This document shows positions 62,000 through 64,000 of a DNA stretch of 64,000 nucleotides, in pieces. Numbering within the stretch: position 1 is the first letter of the stretch; each line of letters begins with the position of its first letter. The translations under genes and the position numbers were made by a program. A model generated the notes under the pieces. The model made no database searches, was not told the DNA's origin, and saw only the letters and a program-made list of their open reading frames with translations. The stretch comes from Polyangium jinanense (GTDB lineage Bacteria; Myxococcota; Polyangia; Polyangiales; Polyangiaceae). The stretch lies in assembly GCF_028435365.1 (NCBI RefSeq), contig NZ_JAGTJJ010000018.1, positions 1 through 64,000 on the forward strand, written 5' to 3'.

Positions 62000-62617
62000 A
62001 TGAAGAAGGAGCCCCTCTCCAAGGCCGATCGCTGGGAGCGCACGCACGAGACGTTGCGGCTCACGGCGGCGCGTCTTTTGCGCACGCGAGGCCTCAGGCT
62101 GCCGTCGGTGGCCGACGTCATGAAGGGCGCGAAGCTCACGGTCGGCGGCTTTTACGGGCACTGGGAGAGCAAGGAGGCGCTCTTCGAGGAAGCCCTGCGC
62201 GACGCGCTGCGGAACAACTGGTCCGAGCTCGTACAAGAGTCGCGCGGGGAGACGGCGAAGGAACGGCTCACGTGGATCCTGCGCCGCTACCTCTCCCGCT
62301 CGCACCGTGACAACCCCGAGGCCGGTTGCCCGCTGCCCGCCACGCTCAGCGACATCTCCGTGCTCGGCGCGCCTTATCAGAAGGCGTTCGCCGAGGAGGT
62401 CGAGTCGCTCGCCGCGGAGCTCGGCGAGGTGGCCGGGCCGATCGGCGGCAAGCAGCTCGCGCTCGGGCTCTTCGCTTTGATGGTCGGCGGCCTGAGCCTC
62501 GCCCGCGCCACGGAGGGGACGCCCCTTTCGGACGCCATTCTCACCGCGAGCCGCGCGCTCGCCTACGCCGCCCTCGATCGCGCCGAGCAAAAGGCCTCGG
62601 AGAAGGACGAATCATGA
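62000..62617 (+). CDS. TetR-family transcriptional regulator
   Basis: Product of 205 residues. N-terminal HTH: RWERTHETLRLTAARLLRTRGLRLPSVADVMKGAKLTVGGFYGHWESKEALFEEALRDALR, with the YxHFxxKExL-like YGHWESKEAL. The ligand domain (75-205) is helical (GCPLPATLSDISVLGAPYQKAFAEEV) and resembles AcrR/NemR-type repressors with a CP motif. The mRNA would be nearly leaderless, with the operator abutting the ATG. Its stop overlaps the thioesterase start (ATGA). Regulon prediction: itself, the thioesterase and the thiolase. Confidence 0.93.
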   Translation: MKKEPLSKADRWERTHETLRLTAARLLRTRGLRLPSVADVMKGAKLTVGGFYGHWESKEALFEEALRDALRNNWSELVQESRGETAKERLTWILRRYLSRSHRDNPEAGCPLPATLSDISVLGAPYQKAFAEEVESLAAELGEVAGPIGGKQLALGLFALMVGGLSLARATEGTPLSDAILTASRALAYAALDRAEQKASEKDES

Positions 62618-63066
62618 CGACGACCGAAGAGACCCCCTGGATGAAGAAGATGCGGGCGATCCTGAAGGGCGCCGAGCCGCCGCCGATCGCCAAGCTGATC
62701 GGCTTCGAGCTCGTCGACGTGGGCGCAGGCTCGGCGGTCTTCACGCTGGTCGGCGATCCGAGCAAACACGCGAATCCGATGGGCACGATGCACGGCGGCG
62801 TGCTGGTCGATCTCGGCGACGCCGCGATGGGCTTCGCCATGGCGAGCACGCTCGCGGAGGGCGAGAGCTTCACGACGGTGGAGCTCAAAGCGAATTATTT
62901 CAAGCCCGTATGGAAATCGCGCCTGCGCGCCGAGGCGCGGATGGTGAAGCGGTCGCGGTCGCTCGGGTACATCGAATGCGACATCGTCGACGAGGAGAAG
63001 GCGCTCGTATGCCGGCTGGCCAGCACGTGCATGGTGCTGCGCGGCGAAGCGGCTCAGGGTCGCTGA
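62614..63066 (+). CDS. PaaI-family hotdog thioesterase
   Basis: Product of 150 residues from ATG 62614, translationally coupled to tetR. Hotdog fold with GFELVDVGAGSAVFTLVGDPSKHANPMGTMHGGVLVDLGDAAMGFAMAS, where HGGV and the following Asp are the PaaI catalytic region, then VELKANYFKPVWKSRLRAEARMVKRSRSLGYIECDI. It should hydrolyse acyl- or aryl-CoA thioesters. Shared control with a thiolase suggests a fatty- or aromatic-acid degradation module. Confidence 0.92.
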   Translation: MTTTEETPWMKKMRAILKGAEPPPIAKLIGFELVDVGAGSAVFTLVGDPSKHANPMGTMHGGVLVDLGDAAMGFAMASTLAEGESFTTVELKANYFKPVWKSRLRAEARMVKRSRSLGYIECDIVDEEKALVCRLASTCMVLRGEAAQGR

Positions 63067-63076
63067 GCCGGTCCGC

Positions 63077-64000
63077 CTATTGGCAACCGATGCGGGTCGT
63101 GGCGAGGGCGACGTCGTCGAACCAGAGATTCATGTCCTGGCCGGCGTAGCTCTCCCATCCGAGCTTCAAATCCGTGACGTTCGGCTTCCAGTTCGGCTTC
63201 TGCGTGAGCCATTGCTGGTCCACGTCGGGCGTCGGGGTCCCGTCGATCACGAGGCCCGGGACCTCGGCGCCGTCGACCCAGGTCCGGATCGCGCCCGCGG
63301 CGCCGTCGACCTGGAACTCGATGCAGCGCCATTGATTCGCCGTGAGCGCGACGCTCATGCCGATGCCCGTGGGGCTGAGCGAGGGCAAGGTCGCGTCGTC
63401 GGATTCGCGGTTCCACATGAGGATCTTGCTCTGGCCGCCCATGCGGAGATCCTTGGGGCCGTCGTTCTCGTCGCGCATGGCCATGAACGTCGTGTGGCCG
63501 TCGCCCTGCGCGTCCGACATGCGCAGGTAGAAGCGGCCATAGACCACGTCGCCGAGCTCCGCGAACGCCGCGGTATGCGCGATGAAGACGTGATTGCAAT
63601 AACCGCCCTTGCCCGTCACGAGCACGGAGTTCTTGCCGCTGTGCGCCTGGGTCGCGTCGACGGCGGCCGTGCCGGAGCCCATGCAGTTCGGCATGACGAC
63701 CGCCCAGCGTGCCGGATCCGGCGCTTCGCCTGCTGTGGCGGCCTCGAAATCGTCGCAAAGGGGCAGATTCGAGCAATCGAACGCGGCGCCGCCCGCGCCG
63801 CCCGCGCCACCGGTGCCGCCCGCGCCGCCCGATCCGCCGCTCGCGGAGCTCGAGCTCGACGTGGACATGCCGCCCGCCCCGCCCTGCCCACCGCTACCGC
63901 CTTGGCCGCCGCTGCCACCCTGGCCACCGCCGCCCGCGCCGGTTCCACTTCCGCCTTCGTCGCAGGCGACGACCGGGACGGCGAGGACGAGGAACAGAAA
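63077..64000 (-). CDS. Lipoprotein with concanavalin-like lectin/lyase domain, 5' end outside the window
   Basis: The frame runs open through base 64000, so the start is missing. The last 44 visible codons at the 5' side read as a lipoprotein signal (FLFLVLAVPVVAC) followed by a Gly/Gln/Ser linker of GGQGG repeats and poly-Ser. The globular part has LCDDFEAATAGEAPDPARW, VLVTGKGGYCNHVFIAH, VYGRFYLRMSDAQGDGHTTFMAM, NQWRCIEFQVDGAAGAIRTWVDGAEVPGL and WFDDVALATTRIGC. This beta-sandwich pattern suits polysaccharide lyase-like or Cip1-like domains. Substrate unknown; it converges with the thioesterase gene. Confidence 0.8.
   Translation of the reverse strand, partial: FLFLVLAVPVVACDEGGSGTGAGGGGQGGSGGQGGSGGQGGAGGMSTSSSSSASGGSGGAGGTGGAGGAGGAAFDCSNLPLCDDFEAATAGEAPDPARWAVVMPNCMGSGTAAVDATQAHSGKNSVLVTGKGGYCNHVFIAHTAAFAELGDVVYGRFYLRMSDAQGDGHTTFMAMRDENDGPKDLRMGGQSKILMWNRESDDATLPSLSPTGIGMSVALTANQWRCIEFQVDGAAGAIRTWVDGAEVPGLVIDGTPTPDVDQQWLTQKPNWKPNVTDLKLGWESYAGQDMNLWFDDVALATTRIGCQ

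Overview
The window is about 70% GC by eye, densely coded on both strands, and rich in lipoproteins with Gly/Ser linkers (GGxGG), MYXO-CTERM-like tails, CxxCH cytochromes, GTG/TTG starts and ATGA/GTGA overlaps. This points to a large-genome myxobacterium, most likely of the Polyangiales (Sorangium/Polyangium type). That placement is inference from gene content and style; no rRNA or tRNA gene was seen. Layout, 0-22 kb: a TolC-like porin and a secreted lipoprotein; a 43-bp tandem repeat array; a beta-propeller/di-haem lipoprotein; a stand-alone zinc-site-less ribosomal protein S4 behind a Fur/Zur-like box; an ALDH-surE-apt operon; the convergent ndk-X-dapD-dapE operon; and phoB-phoR followed by a PhoD phosphatase. 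Four loci here (5-133, 7668-7956, 13084-13418, 21604-21707) carry a mosaic of short hairpins, mostly just after stop codons. 22-28 kb: a lipoprotein toxin with a C-terminal HNH-like nuclease (apparently frameshifted twice) and its overlapping immunity gene, an HTH gene, a minisatellite-like array, then a PHO box and pstCA(fused)-pstB-phoU. Together with phoBR/phoD this is a phosphate-starvation regulon, but no pstS is in the window. 28-42 kb: an SH3 protein, VanW, a metallophosphoesterase/ATP-grasp/acyltransferase operon, then a class III nucleotide cyclase, a class I isoprenoid-synthase-like protein, a class II terpene-cyclase-like protein with a DxDD motif, a RiPP precursor-like peptide, a PqqD/M50 membrane protease and a cyclic-nucleotide-binding protein. 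This last group is the best candidate for an undescribed biosynthetic or signalling system. 42-54 kb: a copper-monooxygenase-like/cytochrome/ModA-like cluster, a VWA lipoprotein, a second 43-bp array between divergent genes, a second lipoprotein toxin-like gene followed by an internally duplicated immunity-like gene, an unknown three-gene operon, a pentahaem cytochrome and a Cys-rich lipoprotein. 54-64 kb: amino-acid binding protein, porin, homocysteine methyltransferase, a thiolase and a tetR-thioesterase operon that share a long palindromic operator, a DUF2330-like protein, and a lectin-fold lipoprotein cut by the window end.
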